Origin: Kappaphycus alvarezii
Lineage: Eukaryota; Rhodophyta; Florideophyceae; Gigartinales; Solieriaceae
Reading direction: 5' to 3'
Assembly: GCA_002205965.3 (NCBI GenBank)
Contig: NADL03000106.1
Coordinates: 124,001 to 188,000, forward strand
DNA: 64,000 bases
The notes beneath the pieces are model-generated. The model was given only the letters and a program-made list of their open reading frames with translations. It did no database searches and was not told the origin of the DNA. This document shows, piece by piece, positions 24,196-34,919 of this stretch. Position numbers and translations under genes: made by a program. Each line of letters starts with the position of its first letter. Positions within the stretch are counted from its first letter, which is position 1.

Positions 24196-24549
24196 AAATG
24201 CAGACGTTTTTGCTTTACGGTAGACAATTTGAGTAGGTTAAAATAAAATTGTTGATGTTGTTTTTTACTTCAGTGTTTAAGGCGGCTAGACCTTTTATAG
24301 ACAGTAGATGCCGTCGACTACCTCTAGCACATCTACTAAATACTCACTAGATTCACTTAGGGATAGTCCTGCGGGCGGCCCTAGTGACCCTTACACTACA
24401 ACAGTCCTAGCAGGCTTCGCTAACAGTACAATAGGATAGAGAAAGTATAGACTACATAGAATAAAATATAGTAGTAAGAGCAAAAAACTATTAAACTACA
24501 GGACTTTAAATAGAACATAGATAAATTATGTGTATCCTGCATTACAACA
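24178..24549 (-). repeat. copia 1 5' LTR
   Basis: About 372 bases. On the minus strand it begins TGTTGTAATGCAGGATACA and ends near CTCGCCGGACA. The inner end has the splice-acceptor-like sequence TTTTTTCAG. A zinc-finger reading frame is open across this inner end. Confidence 0.85.
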
Positions 24550-24678
24550 TTAGCCGACTAAATATTATGCTGTACAGTGCAGTACTTCGTCAGTAGACAT
24601 AAGAAGTGCGAATTGTAGGGCCATGAAAATTGACTGATGTATAAAATTACACACATTGCACACATAAAAAGCAGAGGA

Positions 24679-24737
24679 CAGTACAGTACTGTATGTACAG
24701 TGCTGTTGTACAGTGCATACTGTACGACCAGTAGAGG
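24679..24737. repeat. GTAC-rich palindromic cluster in the piggyBac left end
   Basis: Several overlapping palindromes of the CTGTACAGTAC type occur here, partly conserved in the deleted piggyBac relative near 31170-31200 (GTTGTATAGTGC, then CTGTACG). In a DNA transposon such sub-terminal palindromes are often transposase-binding sites. That role is inference here. Confidence 0.75.
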
Positions 24738-24907
24738 CTTATCATGGGCCAGGACTGATCTGACTTGACAGCTCCAGTAATTTGTGCCCTTAACAGCTAA
24801 GTGGCAGTACTACATTTTTTTCGCCGGGTAATACTATGGCTATCTTCTACTTTATGAAAACACCTCAGTCGCTCGCACAATAACTGCATTCTCGATGGAA
24901 TGCGACT

Positions 24908-26831
24908 ATGAGGGCCCAGAAGATCTACCAGGCAACCGACGAATTGTGTAATCCCTCTGCAAAAGATGAAAATTATAATGATCAGCAGTCAGACCGCATT
25001 GGAGCTACCATTGACGACGAGAAAGTCCCACTAGCTCATCTTCCAGCTGCATTCGGAGCTAAAAGACGCGCAAAGGACGCACTCCTGCAGCAACAACGAC
25101 AGCCCACCTGCAGTTATCGTTCGGCATCCCATTGTTTACACCACAACATACGGATCCACAAAGATCTGCAGCTACTGGTGAGCCGAACTCGCTTATTTCG
25201 TGGAACCTTTTTTTCAACCCATCAGGAATGTTCAATTATTTGTAACGACCGACATCATAAAACAAATCGCATTTCATACCAATATTTATGCTGTCATAAA
25301 ATCAGCCGGCGTAAGTCGCACATGGACAGAAACAACAGCCACTGAAATCGGGATCTTCATGGCAATATGTCTTTGCATGAGCGTCCACAGAAGTCCATCG
25401 ATAGAAGACCACTGGGAAAGCATCCACATTACTCTGTCGCAATCCATTACCAAGTTCATGTCCATGACTCACTTTCAACAAATCTAGAGATTCATTCATG
25501 TGTGCGCCCCCACAGGGACGTAACGGGAAATAACACCTCTTTGATAAGTTTCAGCCCTTGTTTGACGCCATCATACGGACAGGATGAAGAGTTTGGGTGC
25601 CAAGCGTGAATTTAAGCAATGCTGAAGATGGTTATGAACTAATAAAGGGCAGGAAAAATTATGCGGATGCGTAATAAGTCATTTGGGTCTGGATTCAAGA
25701 GGTGGGCGCTTTGCGATTCCAGATATCTTTTCTCTGCATTCTCCCACTCCAAACGGAACCCATGGAAACACTGCACGGTACACGAGGGAAATTTACCGTA
25801 TTCGTCTGCATTTTTAGCAAGAATCACTGACGATCTCCCTAGGTACCTTTCATTATGCAGCGGTACTGTGCAGTACAAAATCTACATGGAAAATCTTTTC
25901 TGTACTCCAAATATTTTCAGGTTGCTTCTCGAAAGATATATCGGAGCAGTTAGCACTATTAGATTAAATGCATCTGGTTCCCAAAGCTTTTAAATTAGGG
26001 GCGTCGAAATATCGTTCTTGACTGGAAAACGCTTGACGCTGGGCTGGGTGAGAATGAATCTTTTCTGGCACTCAGGGGGGTCAAAAACGGCCCCATCTAA
26101 ATGTTTTCTCAGTCCACGAGCCTGAAGATGACCATAATTTGATTATCTTAAGAAAGAGGCCAAAGATTACATCGTCAAATGGGCGTCACGTTTGTGCTGT
26201 ATTTTGAAGTTCTACTTCTTAACGTTTACATAATCTAAAAGTTGTAGACGATTACATTTTTAAGATGGGAGGCGTCGACATTGCGGATCAGCTCAGAGCT
26301 GTGCACACATCACACATGCCCTCTCGTCGTACTTGGATGTGTTTTTTCTGGCTCCTGGATAGCGCTTGTACGAATAGCTACCTATTGCTCTCTAAAATCA
26401 ATAGAACATGGGTAAGGGGCCAGAAGTAGTTTACCGCTTAGTCAACGTGAGTTTATTCAAGGCTCATTCGTTTACTGACTCGCCAATTGTGAGAAGCAGG
26501 CAATGGGGCGGTACTCTTTCTTCAGAGCCACGTTTGGGTGGTAATCGTAAGGTTAATTCTGGAAGATAGCTTACTAGGGCTAACAAGAATTCTGCTGTTA
26601 GCTTACTGCACGATGAGCAGCATATTCCACTTCGTGGTACCAACAGCTGGAGAGGGGAATGTTTCTTTTGTCGTCGTAATGGTAGTTCATATGGTGGTAG
26701 GCGCAATTATTCTTTCAAGTGCTGCAATTGGGGTGTTTTCCTGTGCGTGGAACAGGATCGGAACCGTTTCTTCGAATTCCATCAAAGTAGTCTTAGGGCA
26801 CTTCAAGACCCATAGAAATAAACGAAAATAG
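24908..26831 (+). pseudogene. piggyBac-family (DDE_Tnp_1_7) transposase relic
   Basis: The frame begins at the ATG at 24908 with a polar, poorly conserved N terminus. The family core follows from about 25195: EPFFQPIRNVQLFVTTDI, TNIYAVI, then RTWTETTATEIGIFMAICLC and ISxxITKFMSMTHFQQI. Further on are RWALCDSRYLFSAFS (about 25.70 kb), IYMENLFCTPNIFRLLLERY (about 25.89 kb), the catalytic-Asp block MGGVDIADQLRAVH (about 26265-26306) with RRTWMCFFWLLDSACTNSYL, and a C-terminal Cys-rich finger (CFFCRRN ... CCNWGVFLCVEQDRNRFFEFH, about 26658-26780). This order is diagnostic. The sequence has at least two frameshifts and several stops, including one after HFQQI at 25485, so it is inactive. Confidence 0.88.
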
Positions 26832-27302
26832 GTAGAATGTCCTTTCTTTTTGGATGTAGACGTACAATTGCGTTAAAATCTACATTTATGCTTATTGAGC
26901 TTCAAAACGCCTTCTAATAGCAATAAGTAGATTTTATTGGTTTAAATGGTCATTTTTGATTGATTTGAAGCATTTTAATTTGAAAATTTGTAGAAACTCG
27001 CCCATAATACCTTCTTGTTTTCTAGACAATATAGTCGAAAACCACCTACAGTTTGGGGGATAAGGTAGGCCTCATTTGCCGATCGGGGCGTGGGGAGATA
27101 GGTTTTTCTTGACGTTTGGACAGAAAATAGGCCTTTTAGAGATTGAAACTATCAAAATAACCAAATAAGGGAGTAAAACGGCATCCCAGGGGCCTTTTGT
27201 ACCCGTTTTTTGTGCCCGACCTTTTTCACTCCCCCTCGCTAACACTACGCATACTACGCATACTACAGTTACGAGCCCGGGGTAAGAATTTGATAAAGTT
27301 TT

Positions 27303-30030
27303 ATGATGATTAATTCTCTGGCATTCGAACCGGATCAAGAACTCCTCTCGTGGAGAAAGATGGCTGCAAGTTGGGTTGACTTCATATCAACCGCAGTCGA
27401 TAAGGGAGAAGTCGAGTTCTACAAGACGATATATCACACACTTGGCCGTCAGCTATATGATGTAGGTCTTCATCAAGCCCATCAGCGTCTCTTAGATGAA
27501 GCGCAATAGCAAGGAATACTCGGCTAAAAGCAGGACGACCAAGTTAGAAATGTGCAAGAGATTGTAGATCCAATCACTCCGGACGCTCCCATCTTCGTTG
27601 TTACACGCCTTGTTGATTCTTTTGAAATTTTAACCTCTTGTAAACGAAGAATAAGGAGGACTTGAACCGCTATATGTCAAGGTTTCGCAGAGTCGCTGCC
27701 GAGCACCTACTGAAAGCCAGTTCAACAGTCAATCTCAAATCGGAGAAGTACTGACAATAACCCTTCTTAATAATTCCTCTCTCTCGGAACCATCCCTTAC
27801 CAATGCCAAGCGCCGACTTATTGGAATTATAGAGGAACGCAGCAAAGGATCGACATGACCTGATAAAATATTCCTCTGGACACTTTACATTGGAAGAGGC
27901 GGATAAAATATCTTTGAGTACTAGGAAGCTTGCTGTTTCGATTGCAAGAGCCTCTGGGAGTTCCAGTCGTACTAGCAAACTATAGATCAGGAAGAAAAGT
28001 GGTCGTTTCAACAATCGTGTCGAGATGCCAAGCCCATTCTCGATAATACTAGAAACTAAACGGTACTAGAGATGAAGCCAAGTCTATTGCTTCCTGTGGT
28101 CTTCGTTTCATCTTAACTCTGGGTGACGCGGTGTGTTTAATCTGATCTCTTGCTCAGACTGCCAATAGAACAGAAAACCCGGTAATTAAGGCTCAAGTTG
28201 AGTCTGCCGTTGACCATAAGGTTAGAATTTTCTTTGGTAGTCAATTGAATGGTCACCAAGAGCCGAGGATCAGAAAAATTTCCAATAATCGCGCTTTCAA
28301 CGGAAAGAAGGGAAAGATTTATGGAAAAGAAGACAAGAATCATAGATACGATCGGAATACAAAGAGAAAAAAGTCAACGGCACTGGTAGAACTTGTCGGA
28401 GAAGCTCGCATGGATAGTGGGACGAAAGAACATAAACGCGGAGACTTAAAGTACCACCATCCAATCTTTGGCACTTTGAAGATGGGATAAGCCAAAGATC
28501 GCCATGACGAAGATTCCGAAAGAAACAGAATACTTAAAAACTTCAATAGTTATTTTCCTCTGAGCTCCAAGCATTCCAGGGGTAACAGAGCCAGGTAAGC
28601 GAAATCCTTACCAAGTCTAATGTGATACTCATGCACAATGACCTGAATTTTTGTCGAAGAATATTGCTGCAGACCCGTCGGAGGAATTATGTCAACAGTT
28701 GCGCTGTCTTTAGCTTTGGGCGTATAATTCAAGTTAGAGCACTTAGATTTTGACCCATTTTACCCTGGTTATGTACAAAACTGCAGCAATGCGGTGCTCC
28801 CATTCGGCATATGGACATTACCTCTTGAAGAATTGACGGGAAGTAAAATCTTTATTCCGTTCTACATCAGGAAATGCGATAGTTCCCTTCTACTTGTAAA
28901 TTGTGTTTTGAGAAAATCTGATGTGCTCAACTCGCATAAAATTCGTGTTCTTGTTATACTTCCAGGTGAAATATACAAAGTTGTGCTTCCGATCTTTGTT
29001 AATAAAGGTAGAGAAACTTAATCTCATCTTCATGCTTTTATGAGCCAAATATTGAAGTTCCGAAGCTACATTGCGATCCAGTGGGCTTTGTTTGGAACTA
29101 ATGGAGACTCAGCTGACGAAGGTAACAAAAAAATCGCGTTGGATGAGGAAATCTGCGAGAAAGTTAGCTTCCAAACTTCACTTTTACTCGCATTTGCCTA
29201 TAGACGGCATTTAGAATCTTTGCAAAGGTGGCAAAGTTCTTTCTCCATTGTTAGAGAAAGCCCTCAAAACTGTCGTGGAAAGCGCTCTAGCTGCAAAAAG
29301 ACTGAAATTCCGCTCAATGTGCGCAATATATCCTTGAAGAGGCCACGTTGAACCTTTAACGAGGACGTGGATATAGATTTCATGTACGTGGTTGAATTGA
29401 CGAGGTACCCAATACTCCACGTAAAAGACCTGGCCTCACGCTTCTGCAACGCGGTTTTTGTGTCATTCTATAGCACTCTACGGCTCTCAGGTATCCATTG
29501 CCTTCTAATCATGAGGTCAGCAGCAACGATGCGTCTTAATTAGCCTTCTCTGACTATATCCAAAGGAAATCTTCATACCTCCTAAATTGGGTTACTCTCG
29601 GGAAACTTCTTTCCTAATTCCAAAACATTCCATGCTTTCGACTAGCACAGCTCTAAGTAGGCTCGAGTCTCATTTTAGTCCGTTGGCGCGGAGGTGCTTA
29701 CAGCGGTATAGACAGCCTATCGGGTTGGATTCATGGCGTACTGCTTATCAAAGATGTATGACGCTGATTGTTCCTTGCTGCTTATGTTGACGGTTGATGC
29801 ATATGGACTCTACTCGACCATCACAAATATTCACGGAGGTCGCCATTACAGCCTGATCCCAGCAGTTGAAATGATGAGAGACTCCTTTGAATCAGGTTGG
29901 ATCGCCGATGTGCAGTGGAAAAAAGGCACGAAAAACATGGCTGATGCCTTGACAAAGAGAAACCCGGATACTTCGCAAACTCAATCAGACCTATGCTATT
30001 GGACTCTTGGACTCTGATATTCTTTATGAA
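27303..30030 (+). mobile_element. Internally deleted Ty1/copia fossil (copia 2)
   Basis: A gag-like region runs from about 27.3 to 28.5 kb (for example LGRQLYDVGLHQAHQRLLDE; RFRRVAAEHLLK). A pepsin-type protease region is at about 28.75-29.0 kb (AVLPFGIWTLPLEELTGSKI). An integrase fragment is at about 29.05-29.5 kb. The end of RNase H lies at about 29.75-30.0 kb (TVDAYGLYSTITNIHGG, NMADALTKRN). The rest of the integrase and the reverse transcriptase are missing, so this copy is deleted as well as broken in many places. Its protease and RNase H resemble those of copia 1, suggesting one lineage. No LTRs were recognised, and the left edge abuts the piggyBac right end directly. Confidence 0.75.
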
Positions 30031-30106
30031 GCCGAGAGAGTCGAGGCAGATCGAGAATTTGAGATAGACGGCGGAAGAGGCCGCTTGCTAAAAGCGTTTT
30101 AGCTCG

Positions 30107-30361
30107 TTATCGGTGCACGCCCACAACACCAATAACTTCTGGATTTGTCCTGTTCCATTTCAGATTACGGATACTCTTCTTCTTAATATGATAGACCGTA
30201 GCAAAAACTCTGCAAGGATGCTTACAGATGACATGGTGAAATACGGGTTCCAAGTTGATGCCTCTTTCAAACTTGTTGCATTGTAGACATGCAACCCATG
30301 CAGTATTATCCAATTGCACTGTATCTAAAACTAAGGAACTTGGGATAATTGAAAACACCCT
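30107..30361 (-). CDS. Unrecognised Cys/His-containing frame
   Basis: An open frame of about 83 residues without a convincing start. It contains AWVACLQCNKFERG followed by HHVICKHPC, that is W-x2-C-x2-C ... H-H-x3-K-H. This is reminiscent of BED-type or other transposase-associated fingers, and a basic tail follows (IKKKSIRNLKWNRT). It could be an exon, with the acidic frame at 30395-30690 lying just upstream, or a transposon fragment. No family is claimed. Confidence 0.3.
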   Translation of the reverse strand, partial: RVFSIIPSSLVLDTVQLDNTAWVACLQCNKFERGINLEPVFHHVICKHPCRVFATVYHIKKKSIRNLKWNRTNPEVIGVVGVHR

Positions 30362-30394
30362 TGCTGATTAGCCATCCTTTATTTTAATTGTCAA

Positions 30395-30715
30395 CTACTC
30401 GAAGCTCAATCGTTCGGAGCTCGACCTGCAATTTAGACAGGTGTCCACGAAACTTGGCGACCTCCCATCCTCACCATCGCTAGCCTCTACTTTCTCGTCG
30501 TATATCAGTCGGTGGCATAGGAGTTCGGTCCCGGTTTCCTCGGCTGACCCATTCGCGCTCGCATCGTATGGCGAATCAGGAGAGAGAGACTCGTCTTCGT
30601 GCTGTACGGAGGTGTGTTCGTCAAGTTTTTGGCCCGTCGCTATCACAAAAACGACATCTGAAGAGTCATCTACGGGGGGATTGCTGTCAAACCAGAAATA
30701 GGGAAATACTACTCA
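30395..30715 (-). CDS. Unrecognised acidic, Ser-rich frame (possible exon)
   Basis: The minus strand is open for about 100 codons and encodes a low-complexity acidic protein (DDSSDVVFVIATGQKLDEHT, then DESLSPDSPYD), with a final CLNCRSSSERLSFE before the stop at 30395. A strong polypyrimidine acceptor (TTTTTTCTCCCCCCAG, about 30717-30732 on the plus coordinates) lies just upstream. The frame closest to that junction meets a stop immediately, so the exact acceptor is unsettled. GC content is well above the flanks, as in a host coding region. Confidence 0.3.
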
Positions 30716-30739
30716 TCTGGGGGGAGAAAAAATGAGTGG

Positions 30740-31156
30740 CTTCAGAGTGCGGGTGTGGGCATTAGCGAAATCTGTATTCTTAAAGGGAAACTGTGGAGAA
30801 GAATACATGGCTGATAGGCGCTGCTGCTGAAAGCAAACCACGAACACCAAAGTAAGTAGGAGGTTACATGTACTACCTCTGGCCGGATCAAATGTCGAAC
30901 GCTACTGTGCAATGTCTCACATGGCCAACATTTCTGACATCGAAGCTGCAGTTTCCTCACTATTTTTATATGGTGCCACATAATTTTCGTTATGGAGCAA
31001 AACTTAGGCAATTGTTTGGGGTACTGCACTATTTTTTGCACGGCAAACGGTTTATTTAAATTTAATCGGTTCGCATACCATTAATTTACCTTCCGTATTA
31101 TTTAGTTCAAGATTTTTAGTTAATTAGGCCCTTCAAAGTACGAGGATCGTTTCAAC
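30740..31156. other. No recognised gene
   Basis: This interval leads into the left end of the deleted piggyBac relative. Only short overlapping frames were seen. Confidence 0.35.
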
Positions 31157-31330
31157 CTAGTCGGGAGTATGTTGTATAGTGCAAACTGTACGAACATTCG
31201 AGGCCAACCACGGCCCAGGGCTGATTTGGCTTGGCAGAACCAATGATTTCCTTCGCAAAATAGCTAATTGGTAGTACTGCTGTATTGTGCGGCCAGTTAT
31301 ACTTTGGAAATCTTCTACCAAATCTATGGG
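31157..31330 (+). mobile_element. Left part of a deleted piggyBac relative
   Basis: It aligns base by base, with roughly three quarters identity by eye, to 24705-24865 at the left end of the piggyBac relic (shared words GTTGTA.AGTGCA.ACTGTACGA, GGGCTGAT, GGTAGTACT, ATCTTCTAC). The copia element at 31331 interrupts it. Confidence 0.75.
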
Positions 31331-31898
31331 TGTTGGCTGTGAACCCTGTGCTGTCACTGAAAACCAAAAGTGCAGGGGAGCATGGGCTGTTTTGGAGGAT
31401 GCCGTTTGGAAAGCGCATATGCGCCTCATCTCAAACTCAACGTGAAACGGGCTTATGGTTGGCTACTGCAAATGCTCATATGCAAAGTGGTGGCGGTTAC
31501 AGTAGTTGCGTGTATACATGTCGTTGCATGTGTAAGAGTTGTGTTGTGAATTTGGGGACGTGTAGTGATTGTGTGGTTACGTGCAGTTGGTGAAATAGTG
31601 CATACACATGATGACATGATGTAGTGTTGTGCACTGTTGTGCACTGTTAGTTGTATGCCGGCATGAGTCTGTTCCAGTGTTACTATGTCATGTCTTGTGA
31701 TGATTGGTAGTATTGAGTGTCCCGCTCAGATGGGTAGGGTTTAGTTAGAGTAAGAGTTGAGTGCGATTGTGGCGAAATAGTTCTATAGAAGTTGCGACTT
31801 GAGCACCTCCAAGTAAAATCTGGCCAGAGCTGGCGAACTTCCTTTCATTCCCCTCACCTTCCTTATCCAACCTTCCCTTTCAGCTTCAACCTCTATCA
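31331..31898 (+). repeat. copia 3 5' LTR
   Basis: It starts TGTTGGCTGTGAACCC and ends TTCAACCTCTATCA. It is TG-rich in its middle. It matches 36470-37035 over its full length. The short open frames inside both LTRs are shadows of this identity. Confidence 0.95.
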
Positions 31899-31913
31899 GG
31901 TTATGGGCCCAGC
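31899..31913 (+). other. copia 3 primer-binding site (initiator tRNA-Met anticodon region)
   Basis: GGTTATGGGCCCAGC begins at the first base after the LTR. It is the exact complement of GCUGGGCCCAUAACC, the anticodon stem-loop of initiator tRNA-Met as I know it from animals. It does not match the 3' acceptor end. Drosophila copia is known to prime from a cleaved 5' half of this tRNA, so a half-tRNA primer is inferred. Confidence 0.8.
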
Positions 31914-32717
31914 CCCGCGGACCTCTGCCGTCTAATTCGTCTATCGCCGCTCTCTCTCACCACCGTTCACCCGCTTCGCTGTTCTCTCCTATCCGTTCTC
32001 CGTTCTCTCCGTTCTCTCCGTCGTTCTCGTTGCGTCGGGTGTGTGACCGTATCGTTAGTCGGTGTTGATCTTTTTCTTTCGGTCGTTGTGGTGGTAGTGA
32101 TTGGACGTTTACTCTCTATCGGTGTTGTGTTTGGGTACTCGTTGTTGCCCGTGTTGGTCGATCGCTATACGTTATCGGTTGGTCTCCCTCTATTATCTGT
32201 TGTCGGGATCCCCACGTTTTTGTGGGTTCTGATCCGAGAGGTTGAGGACCTTGTTTGTTGAAGTCTGGGCACTCGCGTTTTGTGTCTCAGCATCTGTTCG
32301 TGAAGTCTGTGCACCTGTGATTTTGTGCTCAGCATCTGTGTGTGTGTAATTAGTGATCATTGTTTGTCCAGTGCAATAACCGGTTGATCCGAGTACTGTG
32401 GGTGATTACTGGTACTTGGGGACGTTAGTCTGGCGGCTTGAACCAAAGCGGGTGTACTGTCTAGCGGGCTTCCCACCGGTTCTACTTTGTAGGGCGGATA
32501 ACGGTGTTGGTCGAAAGACCTGGTAAGTACCACGGGTGCATCTGTGGACGGGGTGGCGTGGCGCACTGTCTGGACTGCGATGTTTTATTGCTGTTGTTGC
32601 TTGACTTGACTGTGTGTCGAGTTCTTGTTCTGTTGTTATTGCCGTTTTTTTTATTGCTGCTGTTGTGTTTTGTTACCTTGCGATTCGATTTCAACTGTTC
32701 TGTACACCATTGACTCT

Positions 32718-33470
32718 GCATGGATTCGTTCACTGGTATCAAAATCGAGAAGTTGGGTGAGGATAACTTCCACATATGGAAGGAAAAGTTCAAGTTGTGC
32801 TTGCACTGAAAGATCTCAAGAACCATCTCACCACTTCACCACCTTCAGATGCCGAAGAACTGGTCAAATGAGAATCTCGTGACGCAAAGGCTAGAGCTAT
32901 CATTGGACTCTCTATCAGTGACGAGCATTTGGATCATGTACGTGATGTCGAGACTGCTGCCGATGTGTGGAAGGCTATATGTAATGTGTGCCAGCGAAAG
33001 ACTCTTCTCAACCGAATCAATGCCAGACGTGCTTTCTACACTGCAAAGATGCGAGAAGACGAGAAAATGTTGCAATTCATCAATCGCGTTCGTCATTTGT
33101 CATCAGATCTGAAAAGCATGGAAGTCACCGTGGAAGAAGAGGACATTACTATGGCCATTCTGTGTGGACTTCCGGAAAGTTTCGAACACCTCATTGTTGC
33201 TATCGATACTACAATCGGCGATCGCGAACTCACTCTGGAGTTTGTGAAGAGTCGTTTGCTGCAAGAAGAGCAGCGAATGAATGATCGTGCAAAGGAGGAG
33301 TCCGAAAGTGATGCAGCACTGGTTGGACGTCAGTTTCGAAGGAAGTCATTCAAGAATGTGGTTTGTTATTATTGTGGCATGAAGGGTCATATCCAGAAGA
33401 ACTGTTTCAAAAAGAAACGTGATGCGGCTGACAGGGATCAGATCGATGCTGCTCACCCAAGTGTAAATAC
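32718..33470 (+). pseudogene. copia 3 gag region
   Basis: Approximate extent. It begins with MDSFTGIKIEKLGEDNFHIW, typical of copia gag, and continues with the UBN2-type helical region (NRINARRAFYTAKM; LCGLPESFEHLIVAI). It ends with a CCHC zinc knuckle CYYCGMKGHIQKNC at about 33365-33405. It is preceded by a leader of about 800 bases. Gag packages the element RNA into particles. Broken. Confidence 0.85.
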
Positions 33471-33539
33471 CGAGCTCAGCGATGAGCGAGGTATGGGTGG
33501 CACCGATTCTGACTTTGTATGTCTCATTTCTACTGGCTC

Positions 33540-33920
33540 TACTAACGCCACGAACAGTGACTGGATTGTTGACTCTGGTGCTACTGCCCACATGACTTTT
33601 GACGATTCCATGTTTCAAATGTACGAGAATAAGGCGTCTTCTGATGTGAGCATCGGTAATGATTCCAAACTAAAGTCTGTTGGTCACGGAAGTGTTGAGC
33701 TTGATCTGACTGTTGATGGGTCCAAACGTAAGTGCAAACTGAACAAAGTGGTGCATGTGCCGAGCTTACGATACCATTTGTTGTCTGTGTCAGCGATTTG
33801 TGATCTGGGATGCAGTGTAGTGTTTGACAAAGAGAATGTATGTGTGTACAAGGGGTCAAAAGTGGTCGCCATTGGGCGCCGCGTCAAAGGCCTGTACTAC
33901 CTTTGCACTGCTGCAGAACA
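33540..33920 (+). pseudogene. copia 3 protease region
   Basis: The aspartic protease motif DWIVDSGATAHMT (about 33561-33600) is followed by VHVPSLRYHLLSVSAICDLG, typical of the copia protease domain that cleaves the gag-pol precursor. Extent approximate. Confidence 0.85.
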
Positions 33921-33949
33921 GTTTAAAGATGTGAACAGCGCACTTGGGT

Positions 33950-34905
33950 CGGACTTGTCTTTCTGGCATGCTCGAATGGCTCATGTAAACATTGAAAGTA
34001 TCAAGCATATGGCTCGAAACAAGGTTGTGTCAGGTCTGAATGTGGACGTTGCGCAGCATGTTTGTGTGTGGCTCATGTGTAGTGGTAAAGGCAAGCCGTG
34101 CTCCGACTCCCAAGCAAAAGGGGGAACGAGCGAAACATGTACTGGAAGTTGTGCATTCCGATATTTCGGGTCCAGTACACGTGAAATCCTTGGGAGGCTC
34201 GCACCACTTTGTCACATTCATCGATGACCACAGCAGGTTTTTTTTCCTCTACATGCTAAAGACTAAGAGTGAGGTGTTCCAGATGTTCGTGAAGTGGCTC
34301 ACATTTGTTCAAAACCTAACTGGCAGACATGTAAAAACCATCACTGCACGTGTCATTGTACTCAAAGCATTGCGCACTGACAACGGTTGTGAGTATCTGT
34401 CACATCGATTTACCAAAGAACTTGAGCGTCACGGTATTGAGCATCAGCAAACAGTGCCTTACAATCCTCAGCAGAATGGGCTTGCCGAAAGGTTCAACCG
34501 CACACTCATGGACTTGGTCAGGTCGATGTTATGTCACAAGCAATTGCCAAAGCACTTTTGGGCCGAGGCATTGAATGTTGCAGTATATGTACGCAACCGT
34601 GTCACATGCAAAGCACTTCCAAGTGATGTGACTCCATTTGAACTGTGGCATGGTCAGAAGCCTGATGTGAGCAACCTGCGTGTGTTTGGGAGCCGATGCT
34701 GGTACAAAGTTGTGGATCATAAGCTGAAGAAGCTGGAGGAGCGTGCAGTTGAATCCATTTTCATTGGGTACACTTCTGGGTCTCACAGATACAAGTTGTG
34801 GGACGATCAGAAACGAAAGGTGATTGTGTCACGAGATGTGAGGTTTAGTGCTCTGGCTCGGAAGACAATGATCAGTTTGAACATGAATACTATGCTGAAA
34901 TTGAC
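33950..34905 (+). pseudogene. copia 3 integrase region
   Basis: The gag-pre-integrase zinc-binding part (FWHARMAHVNIESIKHMA) is followed by the catalytic core with SDISGPVHVKSLGG, the TDNG.EYLS block and the PYNPQQNGLAERFNRTLMD block, then a C-terminal part. Extent approximate. Broken. Confidence 0.85.
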
Positions 34906-34919
34906 TTGAATAAAGTGTC

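Larger units (their letters stand above)
18520..24549 (-). mobile_element. Old Ty1/copia fossil with two LTRs (copia 1)
   Basis: An element of about 6.0 kb on the minus strand, bounded by direct LTRs and by a TTAG direct repeat at 18516-18519 and 24550-24553 that looks like a target duplication. Read right to left: a zinc-finger-type frame next to the 5' LTR (about 24.18-23.93 kb), gag (about 23.45-22.1 kb) with a zinc-knuckle region, a pepsin-like protease (about 21.8-21.45 kb), integrase (about 21.25-20.45 kb), reverse transcriptase (about 20.4-19.65 kb; EIYKARFAVQGHRY), and RNase H (about 19.64-18.95 kb). The order protease-integrase-RT-RH is diagnostic of copia. The copy is broken at many places. 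The LTRs are only about 85% identical by eye, so it is old. Confidence 0.9.
24554..27300 (+). mobile_element. piggyBac-like DNA transposon relic (full-length type)
   Basis: The ends are defined by comparison with a shorter relative at 31157-31330 plus 37036-37320. The left end (24690-24865) aligns with the first of these and the right end (27060-27290) with the second, in the same order and orientation, including an identical GATCGGGGCGTG near 27079. The left end is full of GTAC palindromes (24674-24737, for example CAGTACAGTACTGTATGTAC). A TTAA, the usual piggyBac target, occurs near 27310, but the exact termini are not proven. The transposase relic fills the middle. Confidence 0.7.

Noticed and set aside
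32043-32713. Hydrophobic open frames in the leader of copia 3
   Set aside because: They lie in the untranslated leader between the primer site and gag, in T/G-rich low-complexity sequence, without a domain.
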